A DNA stretch of 64,000 nucleotides. Origin: Haloplanus salinus (lineage in GTDB: Archaea > Halobacteriota > Halobacteria > Halobacteriales > Haloferacaceae). The translations under genes and the position numbers were made by a program. Shown here one piece after another: positions 53,392 through 60,689 of the stretch (position 1 is the first letter of the stretch; each line of letters opens with the position of its first letter). The notes under the pieces were generated by a model. It saw nothing but the letters and a program-made list of their open reading frames with translations, did no database searches and had not been told where the DNA came from. The DNA lies in assembly GCF_003336245.1 (NCBI RefSeq), contig NZ_QPHM01000001.1, forward strand, positions 2,236,113 through 2,300,112, read 5' to 3'.

Positions 53392-53839
53392 AGCCGACTT
53401 CCGAATTATTACCGACACCAGAGAAAAGCTCCCTTACGACTTCACCACCCACCGCGGTCCCGTCGACACCGAGGCGCTGGAGACCGGCGATTACTCCGTC
53501 GAGGGGTTCGAGGACGTATTCGCTGTCGAGCGCAAGTCGCTGTCCGATCTAATTCGGACGGTGACGTGGGGCCGCAAGAACTTCGAGGCCGAGCTGGACC
53601 GGGCCAACTCCCTCGCTGAGTTCGTCGTCGTTATTGAGGCGTATCCCGACGATCTCGCCAACCACATTGAGGAATACGGGCGGAAGGTCCACCCAAATTC
53701 CATCTTCGGCTCGCTGAAAGCGTGGGAAAAATACCGCGGCGTCCCGTTCTACTGGTGCGGCTCCCGCGAGAACGCCGAACAGGTGACGCTCGACCTTCTC
53801 ACCGAGTGGCACGATACCTACGGGGTGTCATTCTCGTAG
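53384..53839 (+). CDS. ERCC4-type (XPF/MUS81) nuclease
   Basis: 151 residues from the ATG at 53384 (MRRADFRIITDTREKLPYDF). The catalytic signature is ITDTREK...ALETGDYSVEGFEDVFAVERKSLSDLIRTV, i.e. the D, GDY and ERKxxxD of the XPF nuclease fold. It lacks the (HhH)2 and helicase domains, as in phage and plasmid versions. It would cut branched DNA. Its 3' end overlaps the convergent zinc-ribbon gene by 12 bases. Confidence 0.88.
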   Translation: MRRADFRIITDTREKLPYDFTTHRGPVDTEALETGDYSVEGFEDVFAVERKSLSDLIRTVTWGRKNFEAELDRANSLAEFVVVIEAYPDDLANHIEEYGRKVHPNSIFGSLKAWEKYRGVPFYWCGSRENAEQVTLDLLTEWHDTYGVSFS

Positions 53840-53989
53840 ATATTGCATCTGGATTGCTATTTCTTTCGCACACGACCGGCAGGCAAACTCTTTGCGACTG
53901 CCGGGAGGGTGAATACTCCAGCCATCTTCGGTTTGATACAGAGGCATACCATTTATCCGAGGGCCACCACAGAACGCGCACGGCGTCAT
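53828..53989 (-). CDS. Tiny zinc-ribbon protein (53 residues)
   Basis: MTPCAFCGGPRINGMPLYQTEDGW, then FACRSCAKEI: two CxxC pairs. The start overlaps the stop of the 54147 gene (ATGA). Confidence 0.68.
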   Translation of the reverse strand: MTPCAFCGGPRINGMPLYQTEDGWSIHPPGSRKEFACRSCAKEIAIQMQYLRE

Positions 53990-54147
53990 TTCCCCGCCCC
54001 CATCGTGTAGTACGGGTGTCGACCGGCGCACACCCGTTCGAGGAAGTCAGCGGCACACGGATCGCAGAACGCCAGCTCCTTCTCCTCGTCGACAATCACC
54101 GCTCGATCCCCACACGTCTTGCACCAGTCGAAATTTAGGTCACTCAT
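53986..54147 (-). CDS. Tiny zinc-ribbon protein (53 residues)
   Basis: MSDLNFDWCKTCGDRAVIVDEEKELAFCDPCAADFLERVCAGRHP...: CxxC at residues 9-12 and 28-31. It probably binds one zinc. It lies one base after the stop of the membrane-protein gene, in a leftward run. Confidence 0.68.
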   Translation of the reverse strand: MSDLNFDWCKTCGDRAVIVDEEKELAFCDPCAADFLERVCAGRHPYYTMGAGK

Positions 54148-54148
54148 T

Positions 54149-54400
54149 CTAGTTTTTACCGGGGCTAACCAGAACCATCAGGAACCCGCCAATCGTGACG
54201 ATGATTCCAAATAGGATGTTCGAGCCACGACTTTGATTCGGTTCCGTGACTGTGCCTTCGACACACGTTGGACCCCACCCGTAAGGATCGTCAACGCACG
54301 AAACAGCGGTTCGAGTGATCTCGGTTGGACTCAGTATGCCCGCCGTCAAAATCAACAGGCCAACGATCAGCACGACCCCGCCGACGGCCTGCAAGTTCAT
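54149..54400 (-). CDS. Small membrane protein with two helices
   Basis: 83 residues from the ATG at 54400: MNLQAVGGVVLIVGLLILTAGIL, a loop with two Cys (AVSCVDDPYGWGPTCVEG), and ILFGIIVTIGGFLMVLVS. The two loop Cys may form an external disulfide. Start overlaps the stop of the 54492 gene. Confidence 0.7.
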   Translation of the reverse strand: MNLQAVGGVVLIVGLLILTAGILSPTEITRTAVSCVDDPYGWGPTCVEGTVTEPNQSRGSNILFGIIVTIGGFLMVLVSPGKN

Positions 54401-54492
54401 CGAGCCACCTCGTGGAGTCTGTTTCGCGTGCCAGCACCACATCGCTTGCACGGCTCCGATTCTTCTACTGTCACGATCTTCTTGAGTTGCAT
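54397..54492 (-). CDS. Micro-protein with one CxxC (31 residues)
   Basis: MQLKKIVTVEESEPCKRCGAGTRNRLHEVAR. It is very short; support comes from the ATGA overlap with the next gene and the tRNA-like/hairpin leader directly before it (6 bases). Confidence 0.5.
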   Translation of the reverse strand: MQLKKIVTVEESEPCKRCGAGTRNRLHEVAR

Positions 54493-54518
54493 AATGCGCC
54501 CCCAATCTCCGGGGGCAG

Positions 54519-54566
54519 GCTCCCGGCGGCTGTCGAGGCCGCTGGTGCGCTACGTGCGCCGGGAGC
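54519..54566 (-). ncRNA. tRNA-like minihelix 4
   Basis: Acceptor GCTCCCG pairs perfectly with CGGGAGC. Inside are a mini-hairpin GCGC-ACGTA-GCGC, an ACCA linker, and a T-arm GCGGC-CTCGACA-GCCGC. After two bases comes hairpin GCCCCC-GGAGATT-GGGGGC (54516-54498) and then the ATG at 54492. Confidence 0.75.
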
Positions 54567-54626
54567 GGAAGGGGAAGAAGGATGGTCGGCTACGAGCCGG
54601 AGGCCGTCACCGGACCTCGTAGCGCC

Positions 54627-55868
54627 TTACTCGGCGTTGCCTTCCTCCATCGCCATCATCAATTTGTTAATGCGTTCCTCGCGGGCCTCGAACTCCTCCT
54701 TACGCTCACGGAGGCTCTGGCTGTACCGCTCGACGGTCGCCAGCCCGCGCTTCTGGCTGAAGGACAGCTCGCCGTTGTTCTGGATTTCAGCACGGCGACG
54801 CTCGCGCCGCTCGTACTCGGCCTCGATTACTTCCATCGTCTCGGCGGGGTTGTCGAGAATCCGCCGGGCCGTGAAGTAGTAATCTTCGAGCTTGCCTTCC
54901 TCAGCGCGACCACGGAACGAGTGGGTCAGCGCGTAGGTCAGCCCGGAGTGAAGCACCCACTTGTTCAGGCGGTTGCGAGACCCATCCTCGGTCTGCCCAC
55001 GCGCCTTCGCGTCTTGGGCCGCCGCGTTCGCCAGATACTCGGGGACGCCGAGCATCTGGTAATACTCGGAGACGGAGTAGGGAAGCTCAGCGAAGTCCAT
55101 CTCGATTTCGAGAGCTTCGCTGATTAGCTCAAGCAGGTAGTCGCGGATTGCGCCCATCTGATCGAGCAGGTCCATAATCCAGTCGTGGTACTCCGAGGGC
55201 TGGCCGACGTGCCGCCGGCTCAGCTTCTCAGTCAGCGCCCGGAAGCTGTTATCGCATTGCGTGTCGTAGGCGAATCCCCGAGCGTACAGCGCCATTGAGC
55301 CGTCGAAGCTGTTGCCCGTCTGAATCCCCACGTAGAGAGGCTGGCGGCCACCCGGCGGGTGAACCAGCTCGTCGGTGAGGTAAATGTCGCCGTGGACCTT
55401 CCGCCCGTAGTCGTAGACGCGAAACTCCCCGAGAATCGCGTCGTTGAGATCGGCGTCCTCGAAGGCATCGGCCCACGGAGACCACGCCTCAACGGGGTTG
55501 ATGATGGTGTATTGGTTGCTCGACACCGCATACACCATCGCGTCGCCGTTCTCAATGTCTCCAGCCGTGAATGCCTCCGCCAACTCCGGGTTGACAACCG
55601 CGTTCGCCGTGCTAATCGGAATGTTGTGCTCCCGACCGGGATTGAACGGGTTAGTCACCTCGATCTCGCTCGTGGTCGCTGTTGGGAGCTGGCGGATCGC
55701 GTCGGAGAAGGACAGCTCCGGTCGGTCGTCGAGGCCGAGTTTCCCGAGGATGCTCTCGGGCATATCCATCTGGAAGTTGTCGAAGGCAGTCACACCCGCG
55801 AAGGGAATCGTGTAGTATTCGCTCAGCGTTACACCGGCACCGCTCTCTGCATCGTTGGTCTCGCTCAT
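54627..55868 (-). CDS. Hypothetical protein, DUF932-like
   Basis: 413 residues. LYVGIQTGNSFDGSMALYARGFAYDTQCDNSF and the flanking beta-rich region recall DUF932 phage/plasmid proteins, judged by pattern only. The C-terminus is a long charged helix (AEYERRERRRAEIQNNGELSFSQKRGLATVERYSQSLRERKEEFEAREERINKL), probably coiled coil. The leader has CCTGAACC 4 bases before the ATG, a GC hairpin and tRNA-like element 5. Confidence 0.65.
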   Translation of the reverse strand: MSETNDAESGAGVTLSEYYTIPFAGVTAFDNFQMDMPESILGKLGLDDRPELSFSDAIRQLPTATTSEIEVTNPFNPGREHNIPISTANAVVNPELAEAFTAGDIENGDAMVYAVSSNQYTIINPVEAWSPWADAFEDADLNDAILGEFRVYDYGRKVHGDIYLTDELVHPPGGRQPLYVGIQTGNSFDGSMALYARGFAYDTQCDNSFRALTEKLSRRHVGQPSEYHDWIMDLLDQMGAIRDYLLELISEALEIEMDFAELPYSVSEYYQMLGVPEYLANAAAQDAKARGQTEDGSRNRLNKWVLHSGLTYALTHSFRGRAEEGKLEDYYFTARRILDNPAETMEVIEAEYERRERRRAEIQNNGELSFSQKRGLATVERYSQSLRERKEEFEAREERINKLMMAMEEGNAE

Positions 55869-55872
55869 ATCG

Positions 55873-55880
55873 GGTTCAGG
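55873..55880 (-). promoter_or_regulatory. CCTGAACC motif before the 55868 gene
   Basis: Exact 8-mer between the leader hairpin CCCCC-AACGGTA-GGGGG (55899-55883) and the ATG. Confidence 0.55.
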
Positions 55881-55900
55881 TTCCCCCTACCGTTGGGGGA

Positions 55901-55951
55901 AGCGTCGCCGGGGAGTCGAACCCCGGTATGGTGGCCCTACCACTCGGCGCT
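55901..55951 (-). ncRNA. tRNA-like minihelix 5
   Basis: Acceptor AGCGCCG/CGACGCT (6 of 7 pairs), a mini-hairpin GTGG-TAGGG-CCAC, a 4-base linker CATA, and a T-arm CCGGGG-TTCGACT-CCCCGG. One discriminator-like T follows, then the GC hairpin. The 5' part overlaps the last five codons of the zinc-ribbon gene, whose stop TAG lies in the mini-loop. Confidence 0.75.
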
Positions 55952-56077
55952 ACCAAAAACGTCGTCGCACCCGGAACACCACAACTGAATTAATCCTGCT
56001 TCGTAGTCTCGTACCTCGCTTTTATCGACGCGGTTCAAGTGGCCGCACTCCGGGCACGACACCTCGATAATTTTCAT
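55937..56077 (-). CDS. Tiny zinc-ribbon protein (46 residues)
   Basis: MKIIEVSCPECGHLNRVDKSEVRDY, then LIQLWCSGCDDVFGSAEW: two CxxC pairs, typical of a single zinc ribbon. Its 3' end is built into tRNA-like element 5. Its ATG directly follows the stop of the membrane peptide gene. Confidence 0.7.
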   Translation of the reverse strand: MKIIEVSCPECGHLNRVDKSEVRDYEAGLIQLWCSGCDDVFGSAEW

Positions 56078-56185
56078 CTACCCACACCCTCCGCCTACTC
56101 CGAGCAGAAACGAGAGGTAGGAATAGATGAGAACCGCGCCTCCCAACCAGAGGGTGAGCCGCAGGTTCTCAACGTCTACAGCCAT
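56078..56185 (-). CDS. Membrane micro-protein (35 residues)
   Basis: MAVDVENLRLTLWLGGAVLIYSYLSFLLGVGGGCG: one hydrophobic helix. It overlaps the stop of the gene upstream by one base and abuts the next start. Small but in a coupled gene run. Confidence 0.55.
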   Translation of the reverse strand: MAVDVENLRLTLWLGGAVLIYSYLSFLLGVGGGCG

Positions 56186-56433
56186 CAGTCCGCCTGCCGT
56201 TCCACGAGTTGGAGCGACTCCCGCCGGTTGTTTCGCGTCACCGCCGGGTCGTTAAAGCGGTCAATCTCGCCGTTCGCCCACTTGACGACGGTCGGGATGA
56301 ACAGGTCGGCCCAATCCGTGTAGGCCAGCACTTCGTAGTGCTCGCCTTCCGACACATCGCTCGCCATCATCGGGTGCATCCCGGCGGCCTTCGCGTTGTG
56401 AATCCGCCCAGCAATGCTAATGTCGTCGCTCAT
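56185..56433 (-). CDS. Hypothetical 82-residue protein
   Basis: MSDDISIAGRIHNAKAAGMHPMMASDVSEGEHYEVLAYTDWADLFIPTVVKWANGEIDRFNDP... with acidic N-terminus. No family recognised. It lies 3 bases after the previous gene. Confidence 0.65.
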   Translation of the reverse strand: MSDDISIAGRIHNAKAAGMHPMMASDVSEGEHYEVLAYTDWADLFIPTVVKWANGEIDRFNDPAVTRNNRRESLQLVERQAD

Positions 56434-56436
56434 CGC

Positions 56437-56718
56437 CTATCGCCCCTTCTGATCCGCCTTCTCCAGATTCTCGATTGTGTCCTCCAGATTGTCGTCGAGC
56501 GCCCGAGCGGATTTTGCGCCCAAACACGCCAGCCGCGTAATCGCGGAGAGGTGGAGAATCGCCTGCCGAACCTTCGCGTCTTTGTGCGTGTCTCCGAGCG
56601 CATACCGAGCGGATTCCGCGGCGTCGATGATGGTCTCGAACTCGGCCTCCATCTCCCCGACGAGCCGCTGTCGGTCAATGGTCAGCTCGTCGGCCAGAAT
56701 CCGGGGCTTGAAACTCAT
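56437..56718 (-). CDS. Hypothetical 93-residue helical protein
   Basis: MSFKPRILADELTIDRQRLVGEMEAEFETIIDAAESARYALGDTHKDAKVRQAILHLSAITRLACLGAKSARALDDNLEDTIENLEKAD: almost entirely helical, possibly a small bundle. Overlaps the 56852 gene by 4 bases. Confidence 0.67.
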   Translation of the reverse strand: MSFKPRILADELTIDRQRLVGEMEAEFETIIDAAESARYALGDTHKDAKVRQAILHLSAITRLACLGAKSARALDDNLEDTIENLEKADQKGR

Positions 56719-56852
56719 CGCGCCCTCCGCCCGCTCTCGTGGTTCCGTGAGATTCGGAGCGCCGCGTGGTAGCGAGATGACCAGTAGTCGGTCGGGTAGA
56801 GGTTCTTCAGCGTGCTGTTCGTCACCGATTGGTAGTTGGTCATTTTCCGCAT
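56715..56852 (-). CDS. Hypothetical 45-residue protein
   Basis: MRKMTNYQSVTNSTLKNLYPTDYWSSRYHAALRISRNHESGRRAR; a second ATG is at 56843. CTGAACCC precedes the first ATG by 2 bases, with a GC hairpin and tRNA-like element 6 upstream, which supports this as a real gene start. Confidence 0.6.
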   Translation of the reverse strand: MRKMTNYQSVTNSTLKNLYPTDYWSSRYHAALRISRNHESGRRAR

Positions 56853-56883
56853 AGGGTTCAGTCCAGCCCCCCTTCCGGGGGCA

Positions 56884-56926
56884 ATCCGATTCGGGGAGTC
56901 GAACCCCGAGGCCGCCGCTATCGGAT
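56884..56926 (-). ncRNA. tRNA-like minihelix 6
   Basis: Acceptor ATCCGAT pairs perfectly with ATCGGAT. The T-arm is CGGGG-TTCGACT-CCCCG, with an 11-base link in place of the D and anticodon arms. One T follows, then hairpin GCCCCC-GGAAG-GGGGGC (56882-56866), then CTGAACCC and an ATG. Confidence 0.78.
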
Positions 56927-56946
56927 AGGCCGAGAGAGGGCCGAGA

Positions 56947-57219
56947 TCAGCAGGAGACTTCTTCAGCGAAGTAGTGACTCACGTTGTAATACTCAATGTC
57001 ACCAGCTTCGAGCTGAGCCGTCGTCACTCGTTGCGCCCGAGCGAAAGCGTCGAACGGGCTGGTGGCAACGACTTGTTCAACGACGCGAAGAATCCCGCGC
57101 TCCTCGCTGATTACCTCGACGGAGTTTGCGTGAACCAGCTCCTCGTAGGCCGCCTCGATATTTTCAGGCGGAAGACGCACGTCCAGACTCGCCTCGTATA
57201 TTACGGTCTTCCTCGTCAT
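56947..57219 (-). CDS. Hypothetical 90-residue protein
   Basis: MTRKTVIYEASLDVRLPPENIEAAYEELVHANSVEVISEERGILRVVEQVVATSPFDAFARAQRV... an alpha/beta pattern. No family recognised. Start overlaps the stop of the gene upstream. Confidence 0.67.
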   Translation of the reverse strand: MTRKTVIYEASLDVRLPPENIEAAYEELVHANSVEVISEERGILRVVEQVVATSPFDAFARAQRVTTAQLEAGDIEYYNVSHYFAEEVSC

Positions 57220-57626
57220 AGGTGATCTACCTCAAAGAGCGCACTTCCGAAGCCGTCGTTATCTCCGGGGTAGAACGCCAGAGACCACCCCATCTCGTAG
57301 TAGTCTGTGTCGTATTCCGGCGGGTGCCAGTACGATCCTCGCGACGTTCGGTAGGTCACACCCACGTCGAAGCGGCCAAGGAACCGGATTCCCCAACCGC
57401 GTTCTCGATCAGTAATGGTCTCATAGTCCTCGAAGTCGTCTCTCAGCTCGTAGACCGGAGGAACCGACTCGTTCTCAGCTCCGTCGGGAAGCGCCATCTG
57501 AACATCTTCGTTTCGTAGGACTTCCAGGGCGAGTGAGAACGCCACAGTAGCGATAGTCTCCAGCGGAATTTCTACGGTCTCTACTTCGGTCTCGGATTCA
57601 GATTCAGGTTCAGGGGTTCCACTCAT
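57216..57626 (-). CDS. Hypothetical 136-residue protein
   Basis: ATG at 57626 (MSGTPEPESESETEVETVEIPLETIATVAFSLALEVL), chosen over a GTG three codons upstream. Middle and end are beta-like (WGIRFLGRFDVGVTYRTSRGSYWHPPEYDTDYYEMGWSLAFYPGDN). Its IATVAFSLALEVLRNEDVQMALPDG is loosely like the small paralogues at 44123-44538. Confidence 0.66.
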   Translation of the reverse strand: MSGTPEPESESETEVETVEIPLETIATVAFSLALEVLRNEDVQMALPDGAENESVPPVYELRDDFEDYETITDRERGWGIRFLGRFDVGVTYRTSRGSYWHPPEYDTDYYEMGWSLAFYPGDNDGFGSALFEVDHL

Positions 57627-57631
57627 TTGTA

Positions 57632-57868
57632 TCACTTTACGCCGCCCAACAGGCGGAATCGCTCACCGAGGAGCGGGAGTTCGTTTTCAGCCGGTACACG
57701 AACAACGCCGATTACGTCGTCCGGGCTAACGTACACGCCGCGGTCGCCGGACTGAATGTGTACGCGCTTCGGGCCGACCGAGCGCACGGTGCCGTCAACT
57801 TTCTCGCCGTCGTAGCAGAACCGGACAATGAGACCCGGCTTCAGCTCAACGAGGTTGTCGTCGCTCAT
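57632..57868 (-). CDS. Hypothetical 78-residue beta protein
   Basis: ATG at 57868 (MSDDNLVELKPGLIVRFCYDGEKVDGTVRSVGPKRVHIQSGDRGVYVSPDDVIGVVRVP). The strand pattern suggests an SH3- or KOW-like barrel. One base after the hydratase stop, so co-expressed with it. Confidence 0.68.
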   Translation of the reverse strand: MSDDNLVELKPGLIVRFCYDGEKVDGTVRSVGPKRVHIQSGDRGVYVSPDDVIGVVRVPAENELPLLGERFRLLGGVK

Positions 57869-57869
57869 T

Positions 57870-58301
57870 TCATTCTCCGGCTTCAGCCAGCGGATCGAGG
57901 AGAATCGTGGCGTCACCAGCGATAACGCGGTCGCCGTTCTCAGTTACTACACGAACGTCACACGAGTACGCTCCGCCACCGAGATCGACGACGATCTCCG
58001 CGACGCCGGTCAGCATCTCTCCAAACGAGACAGGCTTCAGGAAATCGAGGTGCTGATCGAGGAACACGACAACCGAATTGTGCGTTCCGAATTTCGCCAG
58101 CGCCGCCGAGATCAGCGAGGCAGTCAGCGCCCCGTGAACGATGTTTCCGCTGAAACGCGAGCGCCGCCCGGTCGATGGGTGGAGGTGAAGCGGGTTACGG
58201 TCGCCGGAAAGATCAGCGAATAGCTGGACTTCTGGTAGGTCGAAGCGGGCGCTGTGTGTTCGGGTCTGTCCTTCTTCTAAGTGGTCTACTGCAAGGTTCA
58301 T
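57870..58301 (-). CDS. MaoC-like hydratase (hot-dog fold)
   Basis: 143 residues from the ATG at 58301 (MNLAVDHLEEGQTRTHSARFDLPEVQLFADLSGDRNPLHLHPS). The R-specific hydratase motif is F-ADLSGDRNPLHL...FSGNIVHGALTASLISAAL, with the catalytic Asp and His (DxNPxH). Such enzymes hydrate enoyl-CoA. Its presence among replicon genes is odd. A variant motif CCTGACCC lies 6 bases before the ATG. Confidence 0.88.
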   Translation of the reverse strand: MNLAVDHLEEGQTRTHSARFDLPEVQLFADLSGDRNPLHLHPSTGRRSRFSGNIVHGALTASLISAALAKFGTHNSVVVFLDQHLDFLKPVSFGEMLTGVAEIVVDLGGGAYSCDVRVVTENGDRVIAGDATILLDPLAEAGE

Positions 58302-58344
58302 TTTGGGGTCAGGTTTTAGGTCATTGATCGGTCGACGGGCGGTA

Positions 58345-58590
58345 CTACTCGGCGTCCAAGTCGTCGACACGTCGGAGGTTCAGGTTACGAACTCCGAGAT
58401 CGACAGCACGGACGGTGAATAACTCGTGAGCAATTTCGACGTGGCTAACCCCCTCGACTAATTCAGGATCAGTCAGCTCGCCAACGGTCAATCGCTCCGA
58501 CGTATCCAGCGCAGTTGTCAAACACGACACCACCAACGCGAGCGATTCGCGGTTGATGTGGGGAGAATCGTGTTCTGGTACTCTACTCAT
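58345..58590 (-). CDS. Hypothetical 81-residue protein
   Basis: MSRVPEHDSPHINRESLALVVSCLTTALDTSERLTVGELTDPELVEGVSHVEIAHELFTVRAVDLGVRNLNLRRVDDLDAE. No family recognised. The leader holds a GC hairpin and tRNA-like element 7. Confidence 0.65.
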   Translation of the reverse strand: MSRVPEHDSPHINRESLALVVSCLTTALDTSERLTVGELTDPELVEGVSHVEIAHELFTVRAVDLGVRNLNLRRVDDLDAE

Positions 58591-58636
58591 AGCTGTAGGT
58601 TCATCCTCATTCCCCGGTTGATACTCGCGTGGGGAA

Positions 58637-58680
58637 AACCGAGGGCGGGGCGCGAATCCCGCCGGTAACGCTACTCAGTC
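58637..58680 (-). ncRNA. tRNA-like minihelix 7
   Basis: Acceptor GACTGAG/CTCGGTT (7 pairs, two G-U), 10-base link TAGCGTTACC, T-arm GGCGGG-ATTCGCGC-CCCGCC. Two T follow, then a CCCC...GGGG hairpin with a 15-base loop (58634-58612). It precedes the 58590 gene. Confidence 0.7.
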
Positions 58681-58691
58681 AGCCGTTCAGA

Positions 58692-60020
58692 TCAGTCCCA
58701 CCGACGACGGCCACCCTGCCGGGCCAGCGACGCGACTTCCCGACCGTGGGTAACGACGCGGTGCCACCGCTCACGGAGGTTAATCATCGGGTGGTCGCCC
58801 CCGGTGTGGCGCACCGTGCCCCGGACGTACCCACCGATCACCGTCTCGCCGTCGTCGTCGTAGATCGGGGCGAAATCACGCGGAACGTGTCGACCGAGAA
58901 GCGCCGATGCCGGGCTGTGGTTGAATCCAAACGAGAGCGGGAGAATCTGACCGTCGTAGTAGGTCACGCCGGTATCGGTGTCTCGAATCCCGAGTCCAGC
59001 TCCGACCTTCGTTGGCTCGTAGTTGCCCGCTGGGAAGCTCGCCGGGGCCTGCTCCACGTCGTCAACGGTCTTGGTGAGAACGCCCTGAGAGAGCGGCTTG
59101 AAGATAGGGACGTCTTCTGGCTCGAAGTCCTCGTCCATCGGGATGAAGAACCACTCGCCCTGCCGGATAATCTGGTTGCCCCGGCGTAGCGCCCACAGCG
59201 ACGGGCGGCCTTCGTAGACGCTCATCCCTTCGGCTTCGGCTTCGCGCACTTCCGTCGGAGTCAGCAGATCGAGTGCGTCCTCCATCACCCGAATGTTCTC
59301 CATCTCCTCGGGGTCTAGGCGGAATGCGAACCGGCCAGTATTTTCGCGAGTCACGTTCGCCGTCTTATCCCGACCGATGACGTAGCCGAATCCCTGAGAA
59401 AACTCGACGAGCTTCACGCCACTTCCCGCTCGAATCCCGATAATATCTTCGAGGCGTTCGCCGCGCTGGAGGAAGCCGTCGAGCGAGGTGAGCGGAAGTT
59501 CGCCGTGCGCTCGGGGAGCTGGCGAAACGTAGGAGTAGCGACCGACCGCCCAATCCTCGTCGTTGTTAATTACGAGGCCGTTGTGGGTGCGGATCGCCGC
59601 GATAGTCCGGTGGTGCATAAGCCGCCCGGAGCCGTCGACGTTCTGCCGGCCCATCATCGACTGCCCGGAGTTCCACATCGCCGCGTTGTCCCCCCTCGTC
59701 ATTTCGTGGGCCGGGAATTTCATCTCGCGCCACGCCTTCGCCACCTCAGTTTGGCTGGCGTAGACAGCCTTCCCGCTCACTTCGTAGTCAGGGTGAATCA
59801 GCTTCCAGCCGTAGGCCGTCTTTGCCCACTTTCGGTCGGGCTGAATTTCGTCGAGGAGGGCGATTGCGTCGCCAATTCCCTCGGGAAGCTCGGCGGCGTA
59901 GAAGGCTTCGAGGTCTTCAGCAGTTGGATGTTTGGGGCCAGAGAGATCGAGACGAATTTCCACGTCGTTGTTGGTCTGGTTGTTGTCGTTGCCGTAGCTA
60001 CCGCTGGTCTGTTGGTACAT
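58692..60020 (-). CDS. Hypothetical protein of the element (442 residues)
   Basis: ATG at 60020 (MYQQTSGSYGNDNNQTNNDVEIRLDLSGP). The upstream TTG frame NPEPETK is the CCTGAACC leader. The middle is beta-rich (HRTIAAIRTHNGLVINNDEDWAVGRYSYVSPAP, GSGVKLVEFSQGFGYVIGRDKTANV), and the end Arg-rich (RWHRVVTHGREVASLARQGGRRRWD). Its short Asn/Asp/Gly-rich N-terminus resembles that of the 50865 gene. No family recognised; a virion or DNA-packaging role cannot be excluded. Confidence 0.72.
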   Translation of the reverse strand: MYQQTSGSYGNDNNQTNNDVEIRLDLSGPKHPTAEDLEAFYAAELPEGIGDAIALLDEIQPDRKWAKTAYGWKLIHPDYEVSGKAVYASQTEVAKAWREMKFPAHEMTRGDNAAMWNSGQSMMGRQNVDGSGRLMHHRTIAAIRTHNGLVINNDEDWAVGRYSYVSPAPRAHGELPLTSLDGFLQRGERLEDIIGIRAGSGVKLVEFSQGFGYVIGRDKTANVTRENTGRFAFRLDPEEMENIRVMEDALDLLTPTEVREAEAEGMSVYEGRPSLWALRRGNQIIRQGEWFFIPMDEDFEPEDVPIFKPLSQGVLTKTVDDVEQAPASFPAGNYEPTKVGAGLGIRDTDTGVTYYDGQILPLSFGFNHSPASALLGRHVPRDFAPIYDDDGETVIGGYVRGTVRHTGGDHPMINLRERWHRVVTHGREVASLARQGGRRRWD

Positions 60021-60030
60021 TTTGGTTTCA

Positions 60031-60038
60031 GGTTCAGG
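60031..60038 (-). promoter_or_regulatory. CCTGAACC motif before the 60020 gene
   Basis: Exact 8-mer, with a near copy CCTGAAACC right after it, 10 bases from the ATG. Confidence 0.5.
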
Positions 60039-60101
60039 GTTCAACCGGCCACTCGAAGCCGGCGCTCGGTTCTCAATCCTTCCCCCTGCTTTCTCGGGGG
60101 A

Positions 60102-60144
60102 TTCGTCGTCGGGGAGTCGAACCCCTGTATTTCCACTCGACGTT
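60102..60144 (-). ncRNA. tRNA-like minihelix 8
   Basis: Acceptor AACGTCG/CGACGAA (5 of 7 pairs), 12-base link, T-arm GGGG-TTCGACT-CCCC. One T follows, then hairpin CCCCC-GAGAAAGCA-GGGGG (60100-60082), then the 60020 gene. Confidence 0.6.
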
Positions 60145-60316
60145 AGAAATTCTCAGAGGGATATTTGGGGCTTAGAAAGCCCTCCTTATGTCAGAGGCAC
60201 CTATCCCCCTGTGAACGCTATTAATTTTCTAACAAATAAAACCCAATATTAATTAAGAAAATGAATACAACAGCCAATATCGAGGCTTGATGGCTCCTAT
60301 GGGATGACTCACCGGT
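60145..60316 (-). promoter_or_regulatory. AT-rich promoter region for the 60020 gene
   Basis: 172 AT-rich bases without a gene. On the minus strand GGGTTTTATTTG (60233-60244) is TATA-like and would start a transcript that includes tRNA-like element 8. Confidence 0.45.
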
Positions 60317-60457
60317 TTATAACACTTGCTCAAGTTCGATCAGTTCACCGCTGTAGATCAAGTACGCTGTTGCTGGGCGAGAGCTGTCGTAGAGGATAGT
60401 CTGGCCCTTTCTCAGCGGCTTCGAGCTGAGCTTCGTAACTTCTGGTACTTCATCCAT
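60317..60457 (-). CDS. Hypothetical 46-residue protein
   Basis: MDEVPEVTKLSSKPLRKGQTILYDSSRPATAYLIYSGELIELEQVL, a small beta protein. The ATG overlaps the stop of the 60689 gene, supporting translation. Confidence 0.62.
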   Translation of the reverse strand: MDEVPEVTKLSSKPLRKGQTILYDSSRPATAYLIYSGELIELEQVL

Positions 60458-60689
60458 CGCTGTTTTCTCCGAGGTACATCGCTGAACGCCCGTCTTTCAG
60501 GGAGTAGATTTGCCACACGTAGACGTCTCCCCGTGAATCCCTGATGCGTTCCATCAGCGAGAACGGCATATCCGCATACTCTCCTTCAATGAGGAGCAGG
60601 TCGCGATAGCGTTCATCGTATTCCATCCGGCGAATCCGCGAGCTGTTCTTGAAGTCGCTCACCAGTTGGTTCAGGAGTTTTCGCCCCAT
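60450..60689 (-). CDS. Hypothetical 79-residue protein
   Basis: ATG at 60689: MGRKLLNQLVSDFKNSSRIRRMEYDERYRDLLLIEGEYADMPFSLMERIRDSRGDVYVWQIYSLKDGRSAMYLG. Overlaps the upstream stop by one base. No family recognised. Confidence 0.66.
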   Translation of the reverse strand: MGRKLLNQLVSDFKNSSRIRRMEYDERYRDLLLIEGEYADMPFSLMERIRDSRGDVYVWQIYSLKDGRSAMYLGENSDG

